64,000 nt of DNA from JBKQHQ01 sp052148715 (GCA_052148715.1 JBKQHQ010000091.1:1-64000), one strand, 5' to 3'. Numbered from the stretch's first letter, positions 35,798-45,201 are shown. Notes: generated by a model from the sequence alone, not told the origin. Numbers and translations are program-made.

Positions 35798-36088
35798 ATG
35801 AAAAGGCTTATTCTTGCTCTCGCCGCGAGCGCGAGCTTGAGCGTCGTGGCCGTCCCCGCCCACGCGCAATTCGGTAGCGGGGCCTATGGCGGATACGACG
35901 GCGGCCCGGTGTATAGCGGCTATGAAGGGTACGGCTACCGTGGGTACAACGGTGACTACGGGTATGGCCTCTACGGCGGTGGCGCCTTCGGCAGAACTGA
36001 TCCAGAGTATTTGGACCACGGCGACTGGCGGTCGCGTCGCTATTGGCGCCGCCCCTATTACCGGCGTGACGGCTACTATCCGAACTGA
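35798..36088 (+). CDS. Exported glycine/tyrosine-rich small protein
   Basis: From ATG 35798 the protein is 96 residues: signal peptide MKRLILALAASASLSVVAVP with cleavage after AHA (about 23), then a Gly/Tyr-rich part (GAYGGYDGGPVYSGYEGYGY) and a basic tail RRYWRRPYYRRDGYYPN. AGGAGG six bases upstream fixes this start. Such proteins are common periplasmic or surface proteins of Rhizobiales with unknown role. The 212 bases before it hold no other gene. Confidence 0.75.
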   Translation: MKRLILALAASASLSVVAVPAHAQFGSGAYGGYDGGPVYSGYEGYGYRGYNGDYGYGLYGGGAFGRTDPEYLDHGDWRSRRYWRRPYYRRDGYYPN

Positions 36089-36203
36089 GCCGGCGAACGT
36101 CACGCGGAATGGGCTCCCCTCCGCTGGGTGGCCCTTTTTCTCGGCGATGGACGCGCCGGCCTGAACGGCTCGGCAACCGATCTATCCGATAGATCGGCGA
36201 TGC

Positions 36204-37481
36204 CTATCCGAGGGCCTGCGCCATATCCGCAATGAGATCGTCGGGGTGTTCAATCCCGATCGATATGCGGATCAAAGCCGGCGTTATGCCGATCTCGCGG
36301 CGCGCCTCCTCGGTGAGCCCGGAATGCACGGTCGTCGCCGGGTGGCAGGCCAACGACTCCGTCCCGCCGAGGCTGACCGCCAGCTTGATCACTTGCAGCC
36401 GATTGAGAAAGGCGAAAGCCTCCGGCTGTTGTCCTTTGATCTCAAACGAGAAGGTCGAGCCGGCGGAGCCGGATTGCCGCTCCATCAGCTGGCGCGTCCG
36501 ATCACCGCGGGGAAGCAGCGTCGGATAGTGCACCCGCGCGACCTTCGGATGCCCGGCCAAAAATTCCGCGACCTTGGCGGCATTGGCGGCCGCCCGCTCC
36601 ATGCGAAGCGACAGCGTCTCCAGCGAACGGCTCAACATCCAGCAGGAATGCGGATCAAGCTGCGTGCCGATGGCGCCGCGCAAGGCGCGGATCGGATTGA
36701 GGTCGGCGTATGAACCAATGACCGCACCGCCGATCAGATCGCTATGACCGCCCACGTACTTCGTCAGCGAATAGATCGACAAATCGGCGCCGTGCGCCAG
36801 CGGCGACTGGAATACCGGGCCCAGCAGCGTGTTGTCGCAGGCGATGATCGGCCGCGAGCCTTGCTTGGCGCCCATCTCCTCGGCGATCCGCCGAACCAGC
36901 GCGATATCGACAAGACTGTTCATCGGGTTCGACGGCGTCTCGACGAAGATCATGGCCACGCGACCTCGACCGATCGCGCGCTCCGCCGCCGCACGAATAC
37001 CGCTCTCGCTGAGGCCGTCGGTGAAGCCGATCGCTCGAATGTCGAATGGCGTCAGCGTCTTGCCGATCAGAACCTCGGTGCCGCCGTAGAGCGGCCGGCT
37101 GTGCAGGATCGCCTCGCCCGGTCTGACGTAGGCAAGGATCGCGGTGGCAATCGCCGACATGCCGGAAGAGAACACCAGAGCGCCTTCGGCGTTCTCATAG
37201 ACGGCAAGCCGATCCTCGACGATCTCGAGGTTCGGGTGATTGAAGCGGGAATAGACCAGCCCCGATGGTCCCTCCGCGGGCGGCTCCCGACGACCTGCCG
37301 AATAGTCGAAATAGTCGCGCCCCTCCTCCGCGGTTCGGAACACGAAGGTCGAGGTCAAGAAGACCGGCGGTTTAACCGAACCCTCGGAGAGCGCGGGATC
37401 GTAGCCGTAGCCAAGCATCAATGTTTCAGGCTTTAACACATGATTGCCGATGCGGACCTTGTGATATCGCGTGCTGCTCAT
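36204..37481 (-). CDS. Cystathionine gamma-synthase-family PLP enzyme
   Basis: A 425-residue pyridoxal-phosphate enzyme of the Cys/Met metabolism family. The cofactor lysine is K241 in SLTKYVGGHSD; YSRFNHPN (77-84) and SSGMSAI (105-111) are the phosphate- and substrate-site stretches. An insertion near 60-73 (AGRREPPAEGPSG) marks a subfamily kept separate from classic MetB/MetC/MegL. Reaction could be gamma-synthase or gamma-lyase. It is monocistronic and converges on the Gly/Tyr-rich protein gene. Confidence 0.9.
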   Translation of the reverse strand: MSSTRYHKVRIGNHVLKPETLMLGYGYDPALSEGSVKPPVFLTSTFVFRTAEEGRDYFDYSAGRREPPAEGPSGLVYSRFNHPNLEIVEDRLAVYENAEGALVFSSGMSAIATAILAYVRPGEAILHSRPLYGGTEVLIGKTLTPFDIRAIGFTDGLSESGIRAAAERAIGRGRVAMIFVETPSNPMNSLVDIALVRRIAEEMGAKQGSRPIIACDNTLLGPVFQSPLAHGADLSIYSLTKYVGGHSDLIGGAVIGSYADLNPIRALRGAIGTQLDPHSCWMLSRSLETLSLRMERAAANAAKVAEFLAGHPKVARVHYPTLLPRGDRTRQLMERQSGSAGSTFSFEIKGQQPEAFAFLNRLQVIKLAVSLGGTESLACHPATTVHSGLTEEARREIGITPALIRISIGIEHPDDLIADMAQALG

Positions 37482-37753
37482 CGTCGTCCTCTCGGTTACA
37501 CCGCCACTCTCGGCCCCCGTCGTTCAACGCGGCGGGCGGACGCAACGCTGATCAACCGGTCTTGGCGCCTCACGGCTGCGCGCGCCCATTCGTCCAGATC
37601 GATTGCGCTCGAAGGGGGACTGCATGGTCGACCGGCTTGTTGCCCGTCTCCAGCCCGGCCTTCGATATACGTGATCGGTCCTGCTATGGACAGCGCCGCG
37701 CGCACCGTCTCGTCTTGATTCGGCCGCGACCGCCCCACGGGAGGGACCCGGCA

Positions 37754-38944
37754 TTGCCTATGCAGGAGCGCGTGTTCATTGCGGGAGCCGGTCCGGTTGG
37801 ACTCGTGGCCGCGGCAAATCTGGTGCGCAAGGGCGTGCCGGTGACGGTGCTCGAAGCCGGGGCCGAACTCAGACAAGAGTCGCGCGCGTCAACTTTTCAC
37901 CCGCCGACATTGGACATGCTGGGGGAGCTCGGCGCCGCCGAGGAATTGATCGCGCAGGGCCTGATCGCACCGCGGTTTCAATACCGCTCGCGGGCCGACG
38001 GCGTGCTGGCGCAATTCGACTTCGGCGCGATCGCCGACGCCACGCAACACCCCTATCGCGTGCAGTGCGAGCAATCGAAGCTGACACAGATTCTCTACGC
38101 CGCGCTGCGCGACAACGCTTCCTTCCGGCTGCAGTTCGGCTGCCGGGTGCAGGATGTGGCGGAGGACGGCGACGGCATCCATGTAACGGTCGATGAGGGC
38201 GGGCAGCAAAGAACTCATAGCGGCCGCTTTCTGATCGGCGCCGACGGCGCGCGCAGCGAGGTCCGGCGCGCGCTCGGTGTCGAATTTGCAGGGTTCACGT
38301 GGCCGGAACGTTTCCTCGTGGTCAGCACCCCGTTCGATTTCCATGCCGCCATCCCCGATCTCACCGCGGTGAACTATGTCGTCGCCGATGCGGCACGCTG
38401 GCATTTTCTGCTGCAGATTCCCGGCCTGTGGCGAATCATGTTTCCGATCGCGGAGAACGAAAGCGATGAGCTCGCGTTAAGCCGCGCGTTCGCGCAATCG
38501 CTCATGGCTAGCATCGTCCCGGGCGTATCGCGCTATGACATCGCGCACGTCACGCTCTATCGCGTGCACCAGCGCGTGGCGAAAACCTTTCGCCGCGGGC
38601 GCGCCTTCCTGGTCGGCGACGCCGCGCATATCAACAACCCGCTGGGCGGAATGGGCATGAATGGCGGAATTCACGACGCCATGAACCTGACGAGCCGCCT
38701 CGCCGCGGTCTGGCATGGGAAGGAATCCGCGGCCGAGCTCGACCGCTTCGATCGGCAGCGCCGGCTGGTGACGCTCGAGTACATTGAGACGCAATCGATT
38801 GCGAATAAGCGCAACCTTGAATCCGCGGCGCCGGAATTCAGGCGCACGCTGCAACATATCACCGCGGACGCGTGCCGCACCTACGAATACCTGTTGCGGG
38901 TGTCGATGATCGCGAGCCTTGCGCGCGCGCAGGAGCTCGGGTGA
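37754..38944 (+). CDS. FAD-dependent aromatic-ring-type monooxygenase
   Basis: A 396-residue flavoprotein monooxygenase (PF01494 type). It shows the dinucleotide motif GAGPVG (about 11-16), the GADGARSEVRR motif mid-protein and the FAD ribityl motif GDAAHINNPLGGMGMNGG. These enzymes hydroxylate phenols or other rings using NAD(P)H. TTG 37754 is chosen because GGGAGGG lies eight bases before it; ATG 37760 loses two residues and is too far from that site. Upstream frame to 37421 lies over the opposite gene. Confidence 0.87.
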   Translation: MPMQERVFIAGAGPVGLVAAANLVRKGVPVTVLEAGAELRQESRASTFHPPTLDMLGELGAAEELIAQGLIAPRFQYRSRADGVLAQFDFGAIADATQHPYRVQCEQSKLTQILYAALRDNASFRLQFGCRVQDVAEDGDGIHVTVDEGGQQRTHSGRFLIGADGARSEVRRALGVEFAGFTWPERFLVVSTPFDFHAAIPDLTAVNYVVADAARWHFLLQIPGLWRIMFPIAENESDELALSRAFAQSLMASIVPGVSRYDIAHVTLYRVHQRVAKTFRRGRAFLVGDAAHINNPLGGMGMNGGIHDAMNLTSRLAAVWHGKESAAELDRFDRQRRLVTLEYIETQSIANKRNLESAAPEFRRTLQHITADACRTYEYLLRVSMIASLARAQELG

Positions 38945-39022
38945 CGCGAGCGCGTGCGATTCATTGATTTGGTCGCATTTTCTTGCGGAAAGCCGGGGAC
39001 GGTTTTCCGGCAAATGCTCCGC

Positions 39023-41566
39023 TCAGGCGGTTCGCGCTTCCGGCTGCTTGGCTCTGCCGGTCATTTCCGCATAGTCCTCGATCGGCCGCGGCTGGCCGAT
39101 GAAATAGCCTTGGATTTCGTCACACGACTCGTCGGTCAAGAACGTCAGCTCTTCTTTCGTCTCGACGCCCTCGGCGACCACCGGCAGCTGCAGCCCGCGT
39201 GCAAGGCTGATGACCGCGCGCACGATGGCAGCCGATTGGGCGTTTCGCTCCACGCTTGAGATGAAGGAGCGGTCGATCTTGATCTTGTCGAAAGGAAACG
39301 ATTGCAAATAGGACAGCGACGAATACCCGGTGCCGAAATCGTCCATGGCAATACGCACACCCAGAGCTTTGAGCTGGCGCAGGATCGACACGGCGCGCGA
39401 AAAATCATCGATCAGCACACCCTCGGTGATTTCAAGCTCGAGCCGGTTGGCCGCCAGTCCGGTCTCGAGCAGGACGCTATGGGTCATGCGCGCGAGATCG
39501 CCATGGCGGAATTGAGCGGGCGAAAGGTTGATGGCAATATTCAGCGGTCGCGACCATGAGGCTGCCTCGCGGCACGCTTCGCGCAGGATCCATTCTCCGA
39601 GCGGAATGATGACGCCGCTCTCTTCGGCAAGCGGGATGAACGTTGCCGGCGGAATCATCCCGCGCGTCGGATGGTGCCATCGCACCAGCGCCTCGAAGCC
39701 GATGATCTCGCCGCCGATGCGTGCTTGCGGCTGATAATGCACGGCGAGCTCGCCGTTGGCGATGGCGGTCTGCAGATCCTGCCGCAACGCGCGCCGCTCG
39801 CGCAGCTGCCGGTCCATGTCCGCCTCGAAGAAACGGATGGCTCCGCGCCCTTCCGCCTTCGCCCGATAGAGCGCGGCGTCGGCATTGGCGAGGAGCGTCG
39901 TGAGGTCGGCGCCGTCGGTGGGGAACACCGCAATGCCGATGCTGACGCCAATTCGCAGCCGGTGGCCTTCGATTTCGAACTCCTCGGCGATTGCTGCCAG
40001 AATATCATCCGCCAGCGTTCCCGCGTGCGCAGGATCCGGGCCATCCGAGACGATCATGATGAATTCGTCGCCGCCCAGACGCGCCAGGAATGCGTCGCCG
40101 GCGACCGACTGCAGCCGCCGCGACACCTCGCACAATAGCGCGTCGCCGACGGAATGCCCGAACACGTCGTTGATCTCCTTGAAGCGATCGAGGTCGATCG
40201 ACAACGCGGCAAAACCCTCGCCGCTGGCAATTTTTCGCTCAACGGTGAATTGCAGATAGTTATTGAATGCCGCCCGATTGGGGAGATCGGTCAGGGTGTC
40301 GTGACTTGCCAAATGAGCGATCTTGGATTCCGCCTGTCGGCGCTCCGTCACGTCATCGTGGACACCCAACAGATATTGCGGCTGACCGGTGGCGTCGCGG
40401 ATCACGGCTCGTTTCGATATGACGAGCCGGGTCCCTCGATGTGGCGTCTCCAAAACATGTTCCTCGAAGCTCAGCTGAGATCCCGATTCCAGCAATTGCC
40501 TGTCGTGCATCGCGATCCTCTCTGCCGAGGCCTTCGGAAACACCTCCGCCGGAGTTTTGCCGACGATCTGCTCCCGCGCCAAGCCATAAAAGTCCTCGGC
40601 CGCGCGATTGACCAGAATATATTTGAAGTCGCGCGCTCCTTTGACCAGAATGGTCACCGGCACGTTGTCGACGACGGTGTCCAGGAAGGCTTGCGTGCGG
40701 CGACGGTCATCCTCGGCGCGCTTGCGCTCGGTCACGTCCTCCAGCACCGAGAGCAGATATTCCGGCTGCCCGTTAGCCCCCGAGATCGCCAATTTCCTGA
40801 CCGTAACCGTGCGGACTCCGTTGTGCGGCGTGTGGATCTCTTGATCGCCGACGAGAATCTGCCGGCCAGATTGCAATGCCTCTCTGTCGAGGCTTTCAAT
40901 GTGTTGCGCCTCCGCGTCCGTGTTGAGACTGTGCGACGTCTTGCCGATGACCTCCGCTCGCGGCACGCCGAAAAGCTGCTCGCCGGCGCGATTGATGAAC
41001 GCGAAACTGAGATCGCTTGCGTGCTTGACTAAAATGGTGACCGGAATGTTTTCGATCATGGCATCAAGAAATTTGCGAGTCCGATCAAGCTCCCGTTCAG
41101 CCTTGCACCGCACGGTGACGTCTTCATGGGTGGCAACCCAGCCGCCGCCGTCGATCGGCCGGCTCGTCACGGCGATAATGCGCCCGTCCATCAGCTCAAC
41201 CGTATTGTTGATCGTCTTTTTTTGCGCCATCGCTGAACGGAGGTCGCGGATGTACTGCTCGGGATCGCTCGACGCGAAGCTTCCAACCGCGATCCTATGA
41301 TCCAGCAACTGGCGCAAAGAGCATCCCGGCTTCACGATCTTGGGCGATAGGCCGTACATTTGCAGGTAGCGCTCGTTGCAGACGAGGAGGATCGCGTTGG
41401 CATCGAACATCAGCAGTCCTTGCGACATGTTCGCCACGGCCGCCCGAAATTGCTGATCCGAGGCGCGCAAACGCCGCTGCTGATAGATCGAAAGGCCGGT
41501 GAGGCACGGCACCAGAAGGGCCAGACCCAACAGCCAAGTATTGCCGTAAATAAATCCTTGCAACAT
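39023..41566 (-). CDS. PAS-PAS-PAS-GGDEF-EAL cyclic-di-GMP protein
   Basis: An 847-residue signalling protein: one N-terminal membrane helix (about 9-27), three PAS domains (about 38-155, 165-285, 295-410), a GGDEF domain (about 415-580, intact GGDEF at 498-502) and an EAL domain (about 595-835, EAL at 625-627, DDFGTGYSS at 742-750). Both catalytic centres look complete, so it may make and break c-di-GMP. The RxxD inhibitory site before GGDEF is not seen. PAS2 and PAS3 are similar and probably arose by duplication. A role in pilus or biofilm control is inference. Confidence 0.93.
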   Translation of the reverse strand: MLQGFIYGNTWLLGLALLVPCLTGLSIYQQRRLRASDQQFRAAVANMSQGLLMFDANAILLVCNERYLQMYGLSPKIVKPGCSLRQLLDHRIAVGSFASSDPEQYIRDLRSAMAQKKTINNTVELMDGRIIAVTSRPIDGGGWVATHEDVTVRCKAERELDRTRKFLDAMIENIPVTILVKHASDLSFAFINRAGEQLFGVPRAEVIGKTSHSLNTDAEAQHIESLDREALQSGRQILVGDQEIHTPHNGVRTVTVRKLAISGANGQPEYLLSVLEDVTERKRAEDDRRRTQAFLDTVVDNVPVTILVKGARDFKYILVNRAAEDFYGLAREQIVGKTPAEVFPKASAERIAMHDRQLLESGSQLSFEEHVLETPHRGTRLVISKRAVIRDATGQPQYLLGVHDDVTERRQAESKIAHLASHDTLTDLPNRAAFNNYLQFTVERKIASGEGFAALSIDLDRFKEINDVFGHSVGDALLCEVSRRLQSVAGDAFLARLGGDEFIMIVSDGPDPAHAGTLADDILAAIAEEFEIEGHRLRIGVSIGIAVFPTDGADLTTLLANADAALYRAKAEGRGAIRFFEADMDRQLRERRALRQDLQTAIANGELAVHYQPQARIGGEIIGFEALVRWHHPTRGMIPPATFIPLAEESGVIIPLGEWILREACREAASWSRPLNIAINLSPAQFRHGDLARMTHSVLLETGLAANRLELEITEGVLIDDFSRAVSILRQLKALGVRIAMDDFGTGYSSLSYLQSFPFDKIKIDRSFISSVERNAQSAAIVRAVISLARGLQLPVVAEGVETKEELTFLTDESCDEIQGYFIGQPRPIEDYAEMTGRAKQPEARTA

Positions 41567-41750
41567 TGCTATTACCCTGGTCGCATGCGCGGAAGCATAA
41601 GCGCAACCGTTATTGTGACGCTTTAGCGTTTACGGGCCTATATTTGTTTTTTAAAGGTGTAGCTAAATACTTTCTAAACGACGCGGCTGACGTCACCAAA
41701 GCTGCGGCCGATGCTATGATCGCGATGTCGGGAGTCGGTTAAGCCACTTC

Positions 41751-42182
41751 ATGCCTGCGCAACAGTCAGCCTGGTCCTTGCACCCACAACTCGATGCGGA
41801 CGCCATCACGCTTGGCGACCTGCCGCTGTCGCGCGTGCTCCTCGCCAAGGACGCAAACTATCCATGGCTGTTGCTGGTGCCGCGGCGGGCGAACTCGCGC
41901 GAGATCATCGATCTCGACGGGACTGACCAGGCCTGCCTGATGAGCGAGATCGCCACCGCGAGCCAAGCGCTCAAGACTGTGACGGCCTGCCATAAGCTCA
42001 ATGTGGCGGCGATCGGCAACGTCGTTCCGCAGCTGCACGTGCACATCATCGCGCGACGGCACACCGACGCCGCCTGGCCACGCCCGGTCTGGGGCATTGC
42101 GCCGCCGATCGCCTATGATACGGCTTGGCTCGATCCGTTCCTCACGGCAATTCGGCGCGCGATCTGGCCTGCCCCGGGGTGA
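41751..42182 (+). CDS. HIT-family protein
   Basis: A 143-residue histidine-triad-superfamily protein with PQLHVHIIARR around 93-103, the variant form in which the first triad histidine is Gln and H96/H98 remain. Such proteins hydrolyse or transfer nucleotidyl groups, for example on diadenosine polyphosphates. The start ATG 41751 has a weak ribosome site. The upstream 184-base gap is AT-richer than the surroundings and probably holds two divergent promoters. Confidence 0.88.
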   Translation: MPAQQSAWSLHPQLDADAITLGDLPLSRVLLAKDANYPWLLLVPRRANSREIIDLDGTDQACLMSEIATASQALKTVTACHKLNVAAIGNVVPQLHVHIIARRHTDAAWPRPVWGIAPPIAYDTAWLDPFLTAIRRAIWPAPG

Positions 42183-42252
42183 TCAGGCGCTCTTGCGTAA
42201 CGCGCATGCTCGGGTTAGCCAGAGTGTAAAAGCGTAACCGGAGGAGGAGTCG

Positions 42253-43110
42253 ATGCGGTTTCGCATTGCAGTGGTCCAGCCCATTTCGCATCGGCCCGGC
42301 GAGGACGCCGCAAATGTCGCCGAGGCCGTCGCGACCGTCGAGCGTGCCGCCGCCGAAGGGGCGCATTTCGTGTGCTTCCCCGAGACCTATCCTGGGCCAT
42401 GGCGCATGCCGGCAACCTTCGACCCGACCGCCGCCATGGCCGAAGCCGCCGCCAAGCACACGCTGCATGTGGTCTTCGGCACGATCGAACCCGTCGACCC
42501 GCAAGCGGGAACCGCCCACAATCTCATCTGTATGGCCTATCCGGATGGCCGCGTGCCGGCGCGCTACCGCCGCACTCACCCGAACGGGCCATGGATCTAT
42601 ACCGGCGGCACGGCTTGGGAATTCCAGTATGTGCCGGGCGACGAATTTCCGGTTTTCGACACCGTCCACGGCAAGATCGGGCTCGCCATGTGCAGCGAAG
42701 CCTATATGCCGGAGGTCACCCGCGCGCTCGCCTTGCGCGGCGCCGAGCTCATCTTCATGCCGGCCGGCATTGACAAGAGGCGCCTATGGGCAACATGGCG
42801 GACGCTCCTGTGGGCGCGCGCAATCGAGAATCTGGCCATCGTCGTCTCGACCCAAAACCTGTTCAGCCATGCCGAGCGCGGCTTGGCCATGGTCGCGAGC
42901 CCGGAGGAAATTCTGTTCGAGAGCACGGCGGCCGGAATGGCCGTCGTCGACGTCAGTCTCGACCGGCTACGCTACCTGCGCGCCACGCGTGATGAGATCG
43001 GCTCCTCCGATACTTGTGCGGTAAAGCAAGGGCTGCTTGGGCCACAATGGCAGCGCCCAGAACTGTACGAGCATTTCTATCCCCGGCCGCTGCGCGAAGC
43101 CGCGGAGTGA
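42253..43110 (+). CDS. Nitrilase-superfamily protein with Lys-to-Arg change in the active site
   Basis: A 285-residue carbon-nitrogen hydrolase-like protein. The catalytic Glu (E44 in CFPETYPG) and Cys (C147 in GLAMCSE) are present, but the position of the catalytic Lys in the usual YRKxH motif is arginine (R107 in YRRTH). The adjacent 'HPNGPWIYTGG' is a subfamily feature I recall from other alphaproteobacteria. It may be an amidase with altered chemistry or a non-catalytic relative. GGAGGAGGAG three bases before ATG gives strong translation. Confidence 0.82.
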   Translation: MRFRIAVVQPISHRPGEDAANVAEAVATVERAAAEGAHFVCFPETYPGPWRMPATFDPTAAMAEAAAKHTLHVVFGTIEPVDPQAGTAHNLICMAYPDGRVPARYRRTHPNGPWIYTGGTAWEFQYVPGDEFPVFDTVHGKIGLAMCSEAYMPEVTRALALRGAELIFMPAGIDKRRLWATWRTLLWARAIENLAIVVSTQNLFSHAERGLAMVASPEEILFESTAAGMAVVDVSLDRLRYLRATRDEIGSSDTCAVKQGLLGPQWQRPELYEHFYPRPLREAAE

Positions 43111-43250
43111 TCCTCGAAGCTATGTGGCGCTTCGGACGCCCGGCATTATTCCCGGAAATGCGCCCCTAAACGCGGCTCTGTGCCGGCCTGGGCGCACGTT
43201 GCGCCGCTCGCTTCGCCGTGCGAGCTTCCGTTGCCGTTCCGGAGCCGCTC

Positions 43251-44201
43251 ATGCCCTCGATCGATCTCGGCCCCAAGCCGCGCCTCGGCTATAGCGATAA
43301 CTCGCTCGAGCGCGCGGCGGAACGCCGCGCCGACCCTGCCGCAATTGCCGCCCTGACGCAGGATGCGCGCAGCCGCAGCTACGCGCTCGCGGGCGAATTC
43401 GTGGTGCTCAGGCGCAACGATGCCGATCTCGATCCGCTGTATTCTCCAGCCGAGCTGCAGCTGCTTGGGGCGTCCGCGCAGACGGTGTTCCTGGGGCTCC
43501 TCGACGGTGCCGCGCGTTTCGCGGTCGCGCTCGAGCCAGCGGCCGCTGCGGCGTTGCAGACGCAGCGCCAGATACAGGTCACCGACCTGCGCTCGATCGC
43601 CGTCCAGGGCTTGGTCGCACCCGAGCACATGGCGCCGCTCGCCGAAGCGAAGGCTCTGTTGAGTTGGCACGCCCGGCATCGGTTTTGTGCCAATTGCGGC
43701 GCGCCGACCCAATCCGTCAATGCCGGTTGGCGACGCGATTGCCCCGCCTGCAAGACACAACATTTCCCGCGCACCGATCCGGTCGTCATCATGCTCGCGG
43801 TATCGGGCGAGCGGTGCCTGCTTGGCCGCCAAGGACGTTTTCCGCCCGGGATGTGGTCGTGCCTCGCCGGCTTCGTCGAGCCTGGCGAAGCGGTCGAGCA
43901 GGCGGTGCGACGGGAAACGCTGGAGGAATCGGGCATCGTTTGCGGACGCGTGGTCTACTTTGCCTCCCAGCCCTGGCCATTTCCGATGTCGCTCATGATC
44001 GGCTGCCACGCCCAGGCGCTGTCGGAGAAGATCATTGTCGACCGCACCGAGCTTGAGGACGTCCGCTGGTTTACGCGCGCGGATGCGGTTGCCATGCTGC
44101 GGCGAGCGCATCCCGAGGGGTTTACCGCGCCCCCGCCGGTGGCGATCGCACACCACATCATTCGGGCTTGGCTGGAGCGCGGCGAGCAAGTCTTCGGCTA
44201 A
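43251..44201 (+). CDS. nudC: NAD+ diphosphatase (NudC-type Nudix hydrolase)
   Basis: NudC cleaves NAD(H) to NMN(H) and AMP and can remove NAD caps from RNA. From ATG 43251 the protein has 316 residues: a variable N-domain, a four-cysteine zinc ribbon (FCANCG then CPACK), and the Nudix box GFVEPGEAVEQAVRRETLEE followed by SQPWPFPMSLM, the SQPWPFPxS motif that defines NADH pyrophosphatases. GGAG eight bases before this ATG favours it over GTG 43218. A strong hairpin lies after the stop. Confidence 0.95.
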   Translation: MPSIDLGPKPRLGYSDNSLERAAERRADPAAIAALTQDARSRSYALAGEFVVLRRNDADLDPLYSPAELQLLGASAQTVFLGLLDGAARFAVALEPAAAAALQTQRQIQVTDLRSIAVQGLVAPEHMAPLAEAKALLSWHARHRFCANCGAPTQSVNAGWRRDCPACKTQHFPRTDPVVIMLAVSGERCLLGRQGRFPPGMWSCLAGFVEPGEAVEQAVRRETLEESGIVCGRVVYFASQPWPFPMSLMIGCHAQALSEKIIVDRTELEDVRWFTRADAVAMLRRAHPEGFTAPPPVAIAHHIIRAWLERGEQVFG

Positions 44202-44210
44202 GCGGCCCCC

Positions 44211-44233
44211 CACGGCCGGGACGCCCGGCCGTG
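44211..44233. terminator. Hairpin after nudC
   Basis: A perfect 10-bp stem (CACGGCCGGG/CCCGGCCGTG) with a 3-base loop begins ten bases after the nudC stop. No T-run follows, so it would be a Rho-assisted or mRNA-stabilising structure, not a classic intrinsic terminator. Confidence 0.5.
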
Positions 44234-44338
44234 CTCTGCGCCCGGGATTGCCCCATACACTGAGCTTTCGGCTCGAGGCCTTCTGCCTGGCACCCAAGCC
44301 CCAGTGCGCGACCTCCTGACGATCGCCCGAGTTTCCAA

Positions 44339-44366
44339 TTGATTTAGAATATTTTTCTATTATCAT
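44339..44366 (+). promoter_or_regulatory. Promoter of the Lrp-type gene with an overlapping inverted repeat
   Basis: TTGATT (44339-44344), a 16-base spacer and TATCAT (44361-44366) fit a housekeeping promoter. The spacer is AT-rich and contains AGAA-N5-TTCT (44346-44358), a form often bound by Lrp/AsnC proteins, which suggests autoregulation. Confidence 0.45.
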
Positions 44367-44442
44367 TGCTCCTGGGGTGAAAATTGAGAATAATCCTTGC
44401 GAACCCCGCCGCGAACCTGCTGCCAATCCTAGGCTCGCCGAG

Positions 44443-44895
44443 ATGGATGCTATCGACCGAAAGATCCTCGCCGTGCTGCAGGAGGATGCCTCGCTCTCCG
44501 TCGCCGAGATCGGGCAACGGGTGGGTCTGTCGTCGACCCCTTGCTGGAAGCGCATCCAACGGCTTGAGGCGGACGGCGTCATTCTCAAACGCGTCGCGCT
44601 GGTCGATTCCGACAAGATCGGCCTGGGCATCACGGTCTTTGTCTCGGTCGAGACCAACGACCATTCCGGCGAATGGCTCGACCGGTTCGCCAAGGAGGTC
44701 GGCGCCATGCCGGAAGTGATGGAGTTCTACCGGATGGCGGGCGACGTCGATTATATGCTGCGGGTCGTCGTCCGCGACATCCAAGGCTACGACACATTCT
44801 ACAAACGGCTGATCGCGGCGATCCCGCTGAAGAACGTCACCTCGCGCTTCGCCATGGAGAAGATCAAGTCGACGACGGTCTTGCCTGTCCCGTAG
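44443..44895 (+). CDS. Lrp/AsnC-family transcriptional regulator
   Basis: A 150-residue regulator: helix-turn-helix MDAIDRKILAVLQEDASLSV to about 55, with SSTPCWKRIQRLE as recognition helix, then the RAM ligand-binding domain (about 65-145). Lrp proteins sense amino acids and act as octamers. GTG 44377 is in frame and would add 22 residues, but the ATG gives the usual family start. The regulated gene is not evident; its own promoter and the small gene downstream are candidates. Confidence 0.9.
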   Translation: MDAIDRKILAVLQEDASLSVAEIGQRVGLSSTPCWKRIQRLEADGVILKRVALVDSDKIGLGITVFVSVETNDHSGEWLDRFAKEVGAMPEVMEFYRMAGDVDYMLRVVVRDIQGYDTFYKRLIAAIPLKNVTSRFAMEKIKSTTVLPVP

Positions 44896-44990
44896 CCACC
44901 ACGGCCAGACGAAGGAACGGAGCACCTTAGCGAGACGTAGGCGCTCGCTAGCAAGGCCTTCCATGGCGCGTGAAGTGCGAAAAGCTGCCC

Positions 44991-45092
44991 TCACCCATTT
45001 AGATCCTCGCCCCAGGTGCGGACAACCCACCAGGTGGTGAAAGCAACTGCGAAGGCGACCACCATGATGGTCGTGACCGTAACGGGTTCCAT
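44991..45092 (-). CDS. Single-helix membrane peptide, 33 aa
   Basis: A short frame starting ATG 45092 reads MEPVTVTTIMVVAFAVAFTT, then WWVVRTWGEDLNG and stop. It has one hydrophobic helix (about 5-24) with a short charged tail. GAGGAG lies eight bases before ATG, among the better ribosome sites in this window. It is not homologous to anything I recognise. It converges with the Lrp-type gene. Confidence 0.6.
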   Translation of the reverse strand: MEPVTVTTIMVVAFAVAFTTWWVVRTWGEDLNG

Positions 45093-45201
45093 TACGTGAC
45101 TCCTCGGGGTGAACAAGCTCCCGATACGGCCCCGATTCATGATTCCGGGCCACCCTTCAATCCGCCTCGTTTTGCAATCTACTCCGGCCTGGAAGCCACG
45201 A

